A stretch of DNA of 64,000 nucleotides. It comes from JANPBY01 sp963805505. GTDB lineage: Bacteria; Actinomycetota; Actinomycetes; DATJPE01. The notes beneath the pieces are model-generated. The model was given only the letters and a program-made list of their open reading frames with translations. It searched no databases and was not told the origin of the DNA. Shown here piece after piece: positions 44,205-51,634 of this stretch. Where the stretch lies: assembly GCA_963805505.1 (NCBI GenBank), contig CAWDUP010000007.1, positions 496,001 to 560,000 on the forward strand. Reading direction: 5' to 3'. The position numbers and the translations under genes were made by a program. Positions within the stretch are counted from its first letter, which is position 1; the number at the start of each line of letters is the position of its first letter.

Positions 44205-44917
44205 TCCGGGATCCCCAGGTCGGGGGGCGGATTGGCCGCAGACGGAGCCACCGTCTCCGCGGGCAGCCCGGTCTCCATCGCCTCGATCGCCTCGATCGCC
44301 TCCACCGGCTCGATCGCCTTGGCCGTCATCTCCGCGGGACCCTTCTTGGCTGTCTTGTTGGCAGGCGTCTTCTTGGCCGACTTCTTCGCGGGCACCTTCT
44401 TGGCCGTCTTCTTGGCCGTCTTCTTCGCGGGCACCTTCTTGGCCGTCTTCTTGGCCGTCTTCTTCGCGGGCACCTTCTTGGCTGCCTTCTTGGCAGGCAC
44501 CTTCTTCGCTGGGGCCAGTGCTACCCGCAAGGAGGGCTGCTCTTCTTCGGCGAACCCTGCTTCAGCCTCGTCCAGCGCATCCTCCAGCAGGTCGACCTTG
44601 TGCCGAACCGCCTGCACGTCTGCTTCCTTGGCAAACCCGAGCGCCGCCACGGCCCGCTCCACCTCGGTCCGGATCAGCCCAACCAGGAGTGCTCGATTGT
44701 CGCGGGAGGTGACCATGAGCTCCTCCGCCGCAGCTTGCACCTGGGCGGCCAGGGACAACGCCGTTGCCGTTGCCGACGCTGTGACATTCGCGGCGGGAGC
44801 CAGCAGGTCGGGGCTTTGCGCAGCTGCGGCCTTGACTGCCGACGTGGCCCGTTCCTTGCTGACGTCGACAAGACCGTTGGCGATCTGGAGGTAGCCCTTG
44901 AGGGCGTCGGTGACCAT
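44201..44917 (-). CDS. Lysine-rich repeat protein (histone H1/HBHA-like tail on a helical N-terminus)
   Basis: 238 residues in three parts. Residues 1-125 are predicted helical (YLQIANGLVDVSKERATSAVKA, EVERAVAALGFAKEADVQAVRHKVDLLEDALDEAE), resembling phasin-like or HBHA coiled coils. About 136-200 are KKVPAKKTAKK repeats, a strongly basic tail like histone H1 or the DNA/heparin-binding tails of actinobacterial HupB and HBHA. The rest is acidic, with IEAIEA repeats. It could bind DNA or polyhydroxyalkanoate/surface polymers. It heads the operon toward tlyA-nadK-recN; the context slightly favours a nucleoid role. Confidence 0.72.
   Translation of the reverse strand: MVTDALKGYLQIANGLVDVSKERATSAVKAAAAQSPDLLAPAANVTASATATALSLAAQVQAAAEELMVTSRDNRALLVGLIRTEVERAVAALGFAKEADVQAVRHKVDLLEDALDEAEAGFAEEEQPSLRVALAPAKKVPAKKAAKKVPAKKTAKKTAKKVPAKKTAKKTAKKVPAKKSAKKTPANKTAKKGPAEMTAKAIEPVEAIEAIEAMETGLPAETVAPSAANPPPDLGIPE
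44396..44473. repeat. 39-bp direct tandem repeat (2 exact copies)
   Basis: 44396-44434 and 44435-44473 are identical and encode a 13-residue unit of the AKKTAKK/VPAKK tail. Shorter imperfect copies flank them on both sides. In-frame length change by slippage is likely. Confidence 0.9.
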
Positions 44918-44957
44918 GCCACAAACCTACCTGTCCGCTGCGCTAGCGTCGCGACCT

Positions 44958-45293
44958 ATGGCCACCGTCGAGGAGTGCGAAGCCGCGCTGCAACGGCTGG
45001 TCACTTTGCTTCACGGTGCAGACGACTCAGTACGTGCTCATGCAGACGATCGGACAGTCAGCTGCTTGGTCCCGGATCTCGACGTGGTCTTCTCGGCAAC
45101 GTTGTCCGAGGGCTCCATCACCGAGCTCACCACCGAGGAGCGGCCTGAGGCGCAGATCCGGTTGACCGTGGCCTCCGATGACCTCGTCGACCTCGTCGAC
45201 GGCAGGCTGAGCTTCCCGCAGGCGTTCGGTCACGGCCGGGTGCGGATAGACGCGAGTCTTCGAGACCTGTTCCGCCTGCGCTCCCTGCTCTAG
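44958..45293 (+). CDS. SCP2 sterol-binding-domain protein
   Basis: A 111-residue SCP2-like protein: TVEECEAALQRLVTLL helix, then strands DRTVSCLVPDLDVVFSATLSEG, QIRLTVASDDLVDLVDGRLSFPQAFGHGRVRIDAS. The SDDLVDL...G.. pattern is the usual lipid-binding fold signature. The ligand is unknown. It runs against both neighbours: divergent from the lysine-rich gene and convergent, one base apart, with the HAD-IIA gene. Confidence 0.82.
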   Translation: MATVEECEAALQRLVTLLHGADDSVRAHADDRTVSCLVPDLDVVFSATLSEGSITELTTEERPEAQIRLTVASDDLVDLVDGRLSFPQAFGHGRVRIDASLRDLFRLRSLL

Positions 45294-45294
45294 C

Positions 45295-46311
45295 TCATAG
45301 CGTGGAGTGGGTCGCATCCGCGCGTGCCCACCAGGCCTGGCACAGCGCCCGAAGGTGTTCAGTCTCGGGACGCCCGTCGCCGCCGGGCTGGGGCGGGTCG
45401 GTCGCGGACACCCGGGCCGAGCCACAGATCCAGAAGTCTCCATCGCGCTCGACCGGCGGTTGCGGAGCGTGAAGCGCGGCCAGGTCGTCGCCGACGTATG
45501 TCGGTCGCTCGTGAGGCTCGGCGTGCAGCAGCCCCGCAAGATCAGTGACGCCGGTGAGCACCAACAGGCTGTCCAGGCCAGCGGCGACAGCGCCGGCGAT
45601 ATCGGTGTCGAGCCGGTCTCCGATCACCAGGGCGTTCTCGCGATCTTCGCCCGCTGCTGCCACGAGCATGGTCGGCTGCGGCTTCCCCGGCGAGGCGTCC
45701 GGTTGCCGCCCCACAACGGTGGCGAGCAGCTCGACGAAGGCCCCGTTTCCCGGCGCCACTCCCCCGGCTGTCGGCAATGTCAGATCCCGGTTGGTGACCA
45801 CCCACGGCACCGGCCGCACCAAGGTGTACGCGGCCTCGGCCAGGAGGGGCCAGGCCAGTCCGGGGAACCACCCTTGAACGACGCCGCTCGGGTCGGCCGC
45901 GGATTCCGACACGGGGCACAACCCCTCCGCCGCGACGGCCGACACCAAGCCCTCCCCGCCAACCACCAGCACACTGCTCCCCGCCGCAACCCGGGCTGCG
46001 ATCTCACGGGCGCCGGCTTGCGCGGAGGTGAGGACCTCGGCGGACTCGGCGTCGATCCCGACCTGCGCCAGTCCGCCGACCACGCGATCAGGAGTGACGC
46101 TGGCGTTGTTGGTGACGAACACCACCCGGCTACCCCGAGCCCGGGCCATGACCATGGCGTCAGCCGCACCAGCGACCGGCTCCCGCCCGCGCTGGACCGT
46201 GCCGTCGAGGTCGACCAGAAGGGCCGAATAGCGGTCGATCAACGGTTCCGTGCTGCTTCCTAGACCTCCGACCAGGCTCTGGTCGCTGTCGGTCGACCCA
46301 CGGCGATGCAC
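45295..46311 (-). CDS. HAD-IIA hydrolase (NagD/PGP-like phosphatase)
   Basis: About 338 residues. Motif I is ALLVDLDGTVQRG, motif II VVFVTNNASVTP, the C2-type cap lies between about 100 and 220, then KPQPTMLVAAA (Lys) and ALVIGDRLDTDIAGAVAAGLDSLLVLTG (motif IV). These are phosphatases of small phosphorylated metabolites such as p-nitrophenylphosphate, glycerol-phosphate or phosphoglycolate. The start is uncertain: the GTG at 46311 avoids overlap with the divergent DUF1015 gene; an ATG at 46353 is the alternative. It matches the mycobacterial gene upstream of tlyA (Rv1692). Confidence 0.87.
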   Translation of the reverse strand: MHRRGSTDSDQSLVGGLGSSTEPLIDRYSALLVDLDGTVQRGREPVAGAADAMVMARARGSRVVFVTNNASVTPDRVVGGLAQVGIDAESAEVLTSAQAGAREIAARVAAGSSVLVVGGEGLVSAVAAEGLCPVSESAADPSGVVQGWFPGLAWPLLAEAAYTLVRPVPWVVTNRDLTLPTAGGVAPGNGAFVELLATVVGRQPDASPGKPQPTMLVAAAGEDRENALVIGDRLDTDIAGAVAAGLDSLLVLTGVTDLAGLLHAEPHERPTYVGDDLAALHAPQPPVERDGDFWICGSARVSATDPPQPGGDGRPETEHLRALCQAWWARADATHSTL

Positions 46312-46333
46312 ACGCTCACCGTACGATGCGGCG

Positions 46334-47596
46334 GTGTCACCAGCGCCCAGACCCATGCTTCGCCTCGACCCCTTCCGCGCCATCAGGTATGCACCGGAGG
46401 TCGAGTTGGCCTCGGTGACCGCGCCGCCCTACGACGTGCTGGATCGCGAGTCGGCCGCCAGCCTGTCCGACAGCGACCCCCACAACGTGGTCCGTCTGGT
46501 GCTTCCCGACGCAGCCAACCGGGCCAGCCGCGACGCCATGGCCAGGCAGACGCTGGATGACTGGCTCGCGGACGGCACCTTGCTGCGGGACGACGTACCG
46601 GCCCTGTACATCTACGAACAGGCGGTGCGCGGTCAGGTGATTCTGCTGGGGATCATCGGTGCGCTTGCCCTGCTTGATCCTGCGGATCGGGTGGTTCTCC
46701 CGCACGAGGACGTCATGCCCTGGCCGGTAGCGGATCGCGCGTCCCTGCAGAATGCCTTGGAGGCCCACGTCGAGCCGATCTGGCTCGTCTACGACGGGGG
46801 TGGGCCAGCGTCACAGGTGGTGGGCGAGGTGACGTCCGCTGCCCCGATGTCGGAGGCCACGACTGCCGATGGCGTGCGACACCGCCTGTGGACCGTCGCG
46901 AATCCCGAAGCGCTGCAGACGGTGGCTGACGATCTCGCGGATCGGCAGGCCCTCATCGCCGACGGTCACCACCGGTACGCGGCCTACCGCGACGTGCAGC
47001 AGGCTCGGCACGCGCAAGGGCGCGGGTCAGGCCCTTGGGATGCGGGTCTGGCTCTGCTCGTGGACCTGCACACTCATGCGCCACGAGTCGGCGCCATCCA
47101 CCGGGTGGTCGCCGGCCTCAGCTTGGCAGCCATCGCCGACGACCTGCGCGGAACCGAGCTCGTCGTGGGCGATCCTTCGACGGGCTGGAGCGAGGTCCTC
47201 GCCACCCTGACAACGGGAAACCTGCTGCTCGTTGATGCTGATGGCGCGGTGGGCGTGTTGGCCCTGCCGACCGAAGGTGCCCGCCGCGCAGCCTTCACAG
47301 GAGGCACGGACCAGGGACACTCCGATGTCTGGCAACGGCTCGATACCGCCTTTCTGCACGATGTGCTGTTGCCCGCCTGGGGGGTTGGCGAGGATGCCGT
47401 GACCTATCACCATGAGGCCGCGCACGCCGTACGATCCGCAGCCCGCAGCGGCGGTCTCGCGGTCCTCATGGCACCCGTAGACGTCGCGGACGTGCTCGCC
47501 CTAGCCGCCCTCGGTGAACGGATGCCCCGCAAGTCGACGTCGTTCGGGCCGAAACCTCGCAGCGGCTTCGTCCTGCGCTCCATCGCCACAGACTGA
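46334..47596 (+). CDS. DUF1015 family protein
   Basis: About 420 residues of the DUF1015 family: PFRAIRYAPEVELASVTAPPYDVLDRESAASL at the N-terminus, DDWLADGTLLRDDVPALYIYEQ, GVRHRLWTVANPEALQ and the conserved LIADGHHRYAAYRDV. Close to the C-terminus MPRKSTSFGPKPRSGFVLR is typical. The family is cytoplasmic and uncharacterised; a conserved His in DGHHRY suggests an active or metal site. GTG at 46334 or ATG at 46355 can start it. It lies at the edge of the accessory region. Confidence 0.85.
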   Translation: MSPAPRPMLRLDPFRAIRYAPEVELASVTAPPYDVLDRESAASLSDSDPHNVVRLVLPDAANRASRDAMARQTLDDWLADGTLLRDDVPALYIYEQAVRGQVILLGIIGALALLDPADRVVLPHEDVMPWPVADRASLQNALEAHVEPIWLVYDGGGPASQVVGEVTSAAPMSEATTADGVRHRLWTVANPEALQTVADDLADRQALIADGHHRYAAYRDVQQARHAQGRGSGPWDAGLALLVDLHTHAPRVGAIHRVVAGLSLAAIADDLRGTELVVGDPSTGWSEVLATLTTGNLLLVDADGAVGVLALPTEGARRAAFTGGTDQGHSDVWQRLDTAFLHDVLLPAWGVGEDAVTYHHEAAHAVRSAARSGGLAVLMAPVDVADVLALAALGERMPRKSTSFGPKPRSGFVLRSIATD

Positions 47597-47623
47597 TCCC
47601 ACCGCTGCGCCGTGCTCGCTGGC

Positions 47624-47639
47624 ATACCCCCTGGGGTAT
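47624..47639. promoter_or_regulatory. CstR/CsoR-type operator 1 overlapping a -10 box
   Basis: ATACCCC-CT-GGGGTAT, a 16-base inverted repeat with 7-base arms. It differs only at one centre base from the copies at 49887 and 51396. A plus-strand -10 (TATAGT, 47637-47642) overlaps its right end, so binding would block transcription of the metallo-beta-lactamase/rhodanese gene. Confidence 0.85.
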
Positions 47640-47670
47640 AGTGGAAGTCGTCGTCCACCAAGGAGTCCAC

Positions 47671-49056
47671 GTGTATTTCGCTCAGCACTACCTCGAATGT
47701 CTGTCGCAGGCGTCGTACCTCATCGGTGACGAGAAGACCGGGCGGGCGGTGGTCGTCGACCCACGGCGCGACGTGGACGAATATTTGACCGATGCCAAGG
47801 AGCACGGGCTGACGATCGTGGGGGTGATCAACACCCACTTCCACGCAGACTTCCTCGCCGGGCATCTCGAGATCGCCGCCGCGACCGGAGCCTGGATCGG
47901 CTATGGCCGCGCAGCGAGCACCGAATACCCGAGCCGCGCGCTGGAGGATGGCGAGCGGATCGAGCTCGGCGAGGTCACGCTGGAGATCATGGCGACGCCG
48001 GGCCACACGCCGGAGTCGATCTCGATCCTTGTCTACGAAACTTCAGCCGACGAGATCCCTTACGGCGTGCTGACGGGTGATGCGTTGTTCATCGGCGACG
48101 TCGGACGTCCGGACCTGCTCGCGTCGGTCGGCTTCACGGCTGACGAGCTCGGCCATCAACTCTTTGACTCGATCCAGCACAAGCTCATGGGACTCCCCGA
48201 CCAGGTGCGGGTCTTCCCCGCTCATGGAGCCGGTTCAGCGTGCGGCAAGAACCTCTCCACCGAGCTGCAGTCCACGATCGGGGATCAGCGCCGATTCAAC
48301 TACGCCTGCCAACCCATGGACGCGGATCAGTTCGTTGCCATCGTCACGGCGGGACAACCCACCGCCCCGGAGTACTTCGTCTACAACGCGATCCTCAACA
48401 GACAGGACCGGGAGGTGCTGGTGGCCGATCGTGAGGCGCCCCCCCTTGACGCAGCCGCCTTGTCCTCGGCGCGCGCCGCCGGCGCGACCGTCATCGACAC
48501 CCGCGACGACCAGGCCTTCGCGGCGGGCCATCTGGCCGGATCGATCAACATCCCTGCGGACGGGCGATTCGCGGAGACTGCCGGCATGGTCCTGCAGCCG
48601 GCCGACGAGGTCATCGTCATCGCCGCTGCCGGCGGCGAGCAAGAGGTGGCCACCCGGCTGTCTCGAATCGGGTTCGACCACACGATCGGGTTTGTGCCCG
48701 ATGCTGAAGCGACCTTCCTGGCGCTGGCGGACGAGGTGAACCAGTCCAGCCGCCTGACGCCGGATCAGCTCGACCGCCACTTGTCGGACCCGGACGCGCC
48801 GTGGGTCGTGGACGTCCGGAATGTCGGCGAGTATGCATTGGGTTCGATTCCGTCGGCTACGCACATCCCGCTGGCTGAGCTGGGTCGACGAGTGTCTGAA
48901 ATCCCGTCCGATCGCCCGATCGTCGCCTACTGCGCAGGCGGGTGGCGCTCAAGTGTCGCAGCGAGCTTCCTCCGCAGCCGTGGTTACCGCGACGTGTCGG
49001 ACCTCGCCGGCGGCTTCGCTGCCTGGGAGGCCGTAGGGGCAACGGTCTCAGCCTGA
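47671..49056 (+). CDS. MBL-fold persulfide dioxygenase-like protein with two rhodanese domains
   Basis: 461 residues. Residues 1-245 are a metallo-beta-lactamase domain of the ETHE1/CstB type (YFAQHYLECLSQASYLIGD, metal motif THFHADFLAGH, VFPAHGAGSACGKNL). Two rhodanese domains follow, about 260-345 and 360-461. The first has lost its catalytic Cys (VIVIAAAGGEQE); the second keeps it in VAYCAGGWRSS. Such enzymes oxidise or transfer persulfide sulfur from glutathione or other low-molecular thiols. The GTG at 47671 has AGGAG 5 bases upstream. A CstR-type operator covers its promoter. It converges with the csoR-family operon. Confidence 0.92.
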   Translation: MYFAQHYLECLSQASYLIGDEKTGRAVVVDPRRDVDEYLTDAKEHGLTIVGVINTHFHADFLAGHLEIAAATGAWIGYGRAASTEYPSRALEDGERIELGEVTLEIMATPGHTPESISILVYETSADEIPYGVLTGDALFIGDVGRPDLLASVGFTADELGHQLFDSIQHKLMGLPDQVRVFPAHGAGSACGKNLSTELQSTIGDQRRFNYACQPMDADQFVAIVTAGQPTAPEYFVYNAILNRQDREVLVADREAPPLDAAALSSARAAGATVIDTRDDQAFAAGHLAGSINIPADGRFAETAGMVLQPADEVIVIAAAGGEQEVATRLSRIGFDHTIGFVPDAEATFLALADEVNQSSRLTPDQLDRHLSDPDAPWVVDVRNVGEYALGSIPSATHIPLAELGRRVSEIPSDRPIVAYCAGGWRSSVAASFLRSRGYRDVSDLAGGFAAWEAVGATVSA

Positions 49057-49092
49057 GCCGCGAGGGCCGGGCCGCTGCCCGCGGTGGTTGGG

Positions 49093-49596
49093 TTACCGCT
49101 TGGTCGGCCAGCCCGGGACGAAGCGCGGGGTGGTGGCCGCATAGTCGGAGTACCCAGGGAACCGCGCGGCCAGGTGCCGTTCCTCCCACCGGGCTTTGCC
49201 ATTGATCAGCACCATGAGTGCCGCGCACGCCGCCACCGTCAACCAGTTGTCGGACATGAGGGTGCGGGCGAGCGCGAACAGAAGCAGTCCGGTGTAGATC
49301 GGATGCCGGACGAAGCGGTAGAGCCCGCCCGTTCGAAGCTCAGCGCGAGCATTCGGCAAGGGTGCTGCGGTGAGGCCACGCCCAAGGGCCATCGCTCCGA
49401 CCGCGACAATCAGGAGCCCCACCACCTCGGCCAGCCGAGCGGCCCTTGTCGGCGCCGACGGAAGCGTCCAGGCGTCCGCGCCGGGCAGCAGCACGATCAC
49501 TGCCAGCAGGACGAACTGGCCCGCCACCAGCAGCCGAGCGGTGCGCCGATCTCTGGGCGAGGGCGCTGCGAGCGGCGCAGGCACGGCTGTGGTCAC
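49093..49596 (-). CDS. Isoprenylcysteine carboxyl methyltransferase (ICMT)-family membrane protein
   Basis: A 167-residue membrane protein with about four helices and the ICMT/PEMT signature GGLYRFVRHPIYTGLLLFALART. The conserved late ERHL (KARWEERHLAARFPGY) is present. Its substrate is unknown; in this operon it may methylate a thiol or lipid. The GTG at 49596 overlaps the stop of the CsoR-family gene (GTGA), so it is translated with the regulator and falls under operator 2. Confidence 0.83.
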   Translation of the reverse strand: MTTAVPAPLAAPSPRDRRTARLLVAGQFVLLAVIVLLPGADAWTLPSAPTRAARLAEVVGLLIVAVGAMALGRGLTAAPLPNARAELRTGGLYRFVRHPIYTGLLLFALARTLMSDNWLTVAACAALMVLINGKARWEERHLAARFPGYSDYAATTPRFVPGWPTKR

Positions 49597-49856
49597 GCCA
49601 GGGAGAGAAAGAGCTTCTCCAGTGCCGCGATGTCCGGGGCGCCGTCCGCGTCCTGCGCGGCGACGCATTGGCGCAGACCGCTCGCAACGATGGCGAAGCC
49701 AGCCTTGTCGAGGGCCTTGGACACCGCTGCAAGCAGCGTCACGACGTCCTGGCAGTCCCTGCCGTCCTCGAGCATGCGGATGACGCCGCCGAGCTGACCC
49801 TCGGCTCGCCGCAACCGATTGAGGATCGGGGCGATGTCGTCGGTCTCGAGCTCCAT
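49593..49856 (-). CDS. CsoR/CstR-family repressor lacking the copper His ligand
   Basis: An 87-residue helical DUF156 repressor. Cys35 (GRDCQDVV) and Cys64 (LRQCVAAQ) are 29 residues apart, as in CsoR (C36/C65) and CstR (C31/C60). The position four residues before the second Cys, which is His in copper-sensing CsoR, is Gly here, so Cu(I) sensing is unlikely and persulfide (CstR-type) sensing is favoured. ATG at 49856 follows a GGGAGG ribosome binding site; an upstream start at 49895 would lie in the operator. It very probably binds the three ATACCCC-type palindromes. Confidence 0.88.
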   Translation of the reverse strand: MELETDDIAPILNRLRRAEGQLGGVIRMLEDGRDCQDVVTLLAAVSKALDKAGFAIVASGLRQCVAAQDADGAPDIAALEKLFLSLA

Positions 49857-49883
49857 GAGCCCTCCCTGGTCAATTGACTCTCG

Positions 49884-49902
49884 ATTATACCCCATGGGGT
49901 AT
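49884..49902 (-). promoter_or_regulatory. CstR/CsoR-type operator 2 with TATAAT -10 box
   Basis: A perfect palindrome ATACCCCATGGGGTAT at 49887-49902. On the minus strand a consensus TATAAT (49889-49884) overlaps its end. It drives the CsoR-family gene and the ICMT gene: negative autoregulation by promoter occlusion is the simplest reading. Confidence 0.88.
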
Positions 49903-49967
49903 CGATTCGAGCCAAATAGCGTCGCGGCTAGCCGGCCTCCAGAGGCGGGAAGACCTACATCCGTCGA

Positions 49968-50810
49968 TCATGTCGATGCCACCGCGCTCGTCACGGTGAA
50001 TCCCGCGACCAGCACCATCAGCATTCCGAAGGCGGCCGACAGCAGCCAGCCAGGGATGCGGTGAGAAACGAGGGCGCCGATCACGGCGAACACGGCAGCC
50101 GCGACGGCGAGCGCCACGGTCTGCGAGGGCGGGCCTAGGTTGCCATGGCGTACGAGCAGAGCGACAGCGGAGTTGATGACGATGACGACGAGGGCGGTTG
50201 CGGTTGCGCGCTTGATGGGTATCCGCATGGCTGCAACCAAGGCCGGGACGACGACGAAACCTGCCCCGACGCCGAAGAAGCCGGTCACCAGCCCCACGGC
50301 AGTGGCCAGCGCGAGGATCCATGCCGGCTTGGCAGGAGGTCGGATCTTCGGGGGTGTCTGGCTCGCTGGGCGCACCGAAGGGGCGGCCGCACCGCTGGCC
50401 ATGACCAGCACGGCGGGAGCGGCCTCGGCCTCTATGGCGGCCTGTCGCGCGGCGTAGGCCGCCCGGAGCATCGTGTAGGAGCCCACGAGCAGCATCAATG
50501 TGAGCCCGACCAGAAGCACCGCTTCGCTCGCAGACTGAGCCGCCAAGGCGCCGATCACCGCTCCAAACGATCCCAGCACGCCGAAGGTGATCCCTACCTT
50601 CCAGTCGATGCGGCCAGCTCGGTGATGTGGAACGATCGCAGCCGCCGCGCCGGTCCCGACGATCACCAGCGACATGGTCGAGGCAGCCAACACCGGCTCA
50701 CCCAGAGCCACCAGCGCCGGGACGGCGAGGATCCCGCCACCACCGCCGAGCAGGCCGAGTACAAGGCCCAGTAGCGCACCAACGGCGATGAGGATCAGCG
50801 GATCGGACAA
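49968..50810 (-). CDS. TauE/SafE-family sulfite/organosulfonate exporter
   Basis: About 280 residues, two repeated halves, eight or nine hydrophobic helices: ILIAVGALLGLVLGLLGGGGGILAVPALVALG in the first half, ILALATAVGLVTGFFGVGAGFVVVPALVAAM in the second, each with the TauE Gly-rich turn. Between them is a 45-residue cytoplasmic Ala/Pro loop. In cst operons TauE exports sulfite or thiosulfate made from persulfides. The start is uncertain: a TTG at 50810, 8 bases after the rhodanese stop, fits the family start; the ORF stays open far upstream. Confidence 0.85.
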   Translation of the reverse strand: MSDPLILIAVGALLGLVLGLLGGGGGILAVPALVALGEPVLAASTMSLVIVGTGAAAAIVPHHRAGRIDWKVGITFGVLGSFGAVIGALAAQSASEAVLLVGLTLMLLVGSYTMLRAAYAARQAAIEAEAAPAVLVMASGAAAPSVRPASQTPPKIRPPAKPAWILALATAVGLVTGFFGVGAGFVVVPALVAAMRIPIKRATATALVVIVINSAVALLVRHGNLGPPSQTVALAVAAAVFAVIGALVSHRIPGWLLSAAFGMLMVLVAGFTVTSAVAST

Positions 50811-50818
50811 GGCAGAGC

Positions 50819-51172
50819 TCAGATCGAGCCGACGCGGCCCGAACGATCCACGACCTGACCGCCTACCGCCGCCCAGGCGCTCATCCCCCCGGTGAGGTTC
50901 GTCGCGTCGTAGCCCATCGAGATCAGCGCCTTGGTGGCCGACCGGGAACGATGGCCACTGCGACAAACGACAACGACCCGTTTGCCATCCCGCACCTTCT
51001 TCGACGCCTCGCTGATCCGACCGAGCGGCAGATGGGCGGCCTGCGGAGCGTGCCCGGCGTTCCATTCGCTGGTCTCACGGACATCGAGCAAGACGGCGCC
51101 GTCGCGCACGAGGTCTTGTGCTGTGCCCGCGTCTACGGACGGAACTTTGGCGAACATGTCCATGAATCCCAT
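50819..51172 (-). CDS. Single-domain rhodanese (sulfurtransferase)
   Basis: A 117-residue rhodanese: VDAGTAQDLVRDGAVLLDVRETSEWNAGHAPQAAHLPLG and the active-site loop VVVCRSGHRSRSA with its catalytic Cys near residue 78, then GGMSAWAAVGG. It transfers sulfane sulfur. ATG at 51172 has GAGG 8 bases upstream. It lies between the six-cysteine mini-protein and the TauE exporter, downstream of operator 3, so it is part of the persulfide-response unit. Confidence 0.9.
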   Translation of the reverse strand: MGFMDMFAKVPSVDAGTAQDLVRDGAVLLDVRETSEWNAGHAPQAAHLPLGRISEASKKVRDGKRVVVVCRSGHRSRSATKALISMGYDATNLTGGMSAWAAVGGQVVDRSGRVGSI

Positions 51173-51242
51173 CGTCTTTCCCTCTATTGCTCGTGATCGT
51201 CTCGAGGACTTGGCCGGCATGGCGTCCCAGACTGGCTACGCG

Positions 51243-51359
51243 TCAGCGGCAGCTGCAGCGGTTGGCGGGTGGAACGCTGGCCAGAACCTGCTCGACATGT
51301 GCGCCACAGCCGGAGTACGTGACCTTGCGGCAGCGGGGACAAAGCGCGGGACTGCACAC
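51243..51359 (-). CDS. 38-residue six-cysteine mini-protein
   Basis: A short gene preceded by a consensus AGGAGG (51367-51372) with a 7-base spacer to the GTG. The product has Cys2, Cys7, Cys10, Cys18, Cys35 and Cys37 plus His21. The pattern is CPRC at 7-10, SGCG-A-HVEQV in the middle and a C-x-C end. It resembles a small actinobacterial protein family of the form C-x2-C ... WAGCG-x-HVD-x-V ... QRCTC (recalled, not searched). It may be a zinc or thiol/persulfide carrier. It is first after operator 3, before rhodanese and TauE. Confidence 0.75.
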   Translation of the reverse strand: MCSPALCPRCRKVTYSGCGAHVEQVLASVPPANRCSCR

Positions 51360-51392
51360 AGAAGACCTCCTGACGTAGATTTGATGACCCCA

Positions 51393-51411
51393 ATATACCC
51401 CATGGGGTATT
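51393..51411 (-). promoter_or_regulatory. CstR/CsoR-type operator 3 overlapping a TATATT -10 box
   Basis: A perfect palindrome ATACCCCATGGGGTAT at 51396-51411, identical to operator 2. On the minus strand TATATT (51398-51393) is a good -10, with a TGACCG-like -35 near 51421-51416. It controls the mini-protein, rhodanese and TauE genes. Confidence 0.88.
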
Positions 51412-51593
51412 GGTCGGTCACACTCGCCCGGGACTCGGGGCTACTGCGGGTGCAGTACGTCGCCGATACGCCGCACGCCGGACGCAGCTCCGGCTTGGGC
51501 CGCCTACAGTGACGGCGTGGCGTGGTGGGCACGTGCTGCTGCATGGCGTTCCCAGCGCCTGCTGCCCCACGCCGGCCGATCAGCGAGGTCATA

Positions 51594-51609
51594 CTCACCT
51601 AGGTAAGTC
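51594..51609. promoter_or_regulatory. Unassigned palindrome near the tetR stop
   Basis: ACTCACCTAGGTAAGT is symmetrical at 14 of 16 positions. It lies in the 223-base gap between operator 3 and the stop of the TetR gene. No promoter facing it is obvious. The rest of the gap shows no gene. Confidence 0.35.
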
Positions 51610-51634
51610 CCAGCGCCGGGCATTGGGCACGACC

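Noticed and set aside
49593..49856. Copper-responsive CsoR system
   Set aside because: The His ligand of the Cu(I) site is replaced by Gly and the regulated genes are sulfur-related; no copper ATPase or chaperone is nearby, so a CstR-type reading is preferred, though not proven.
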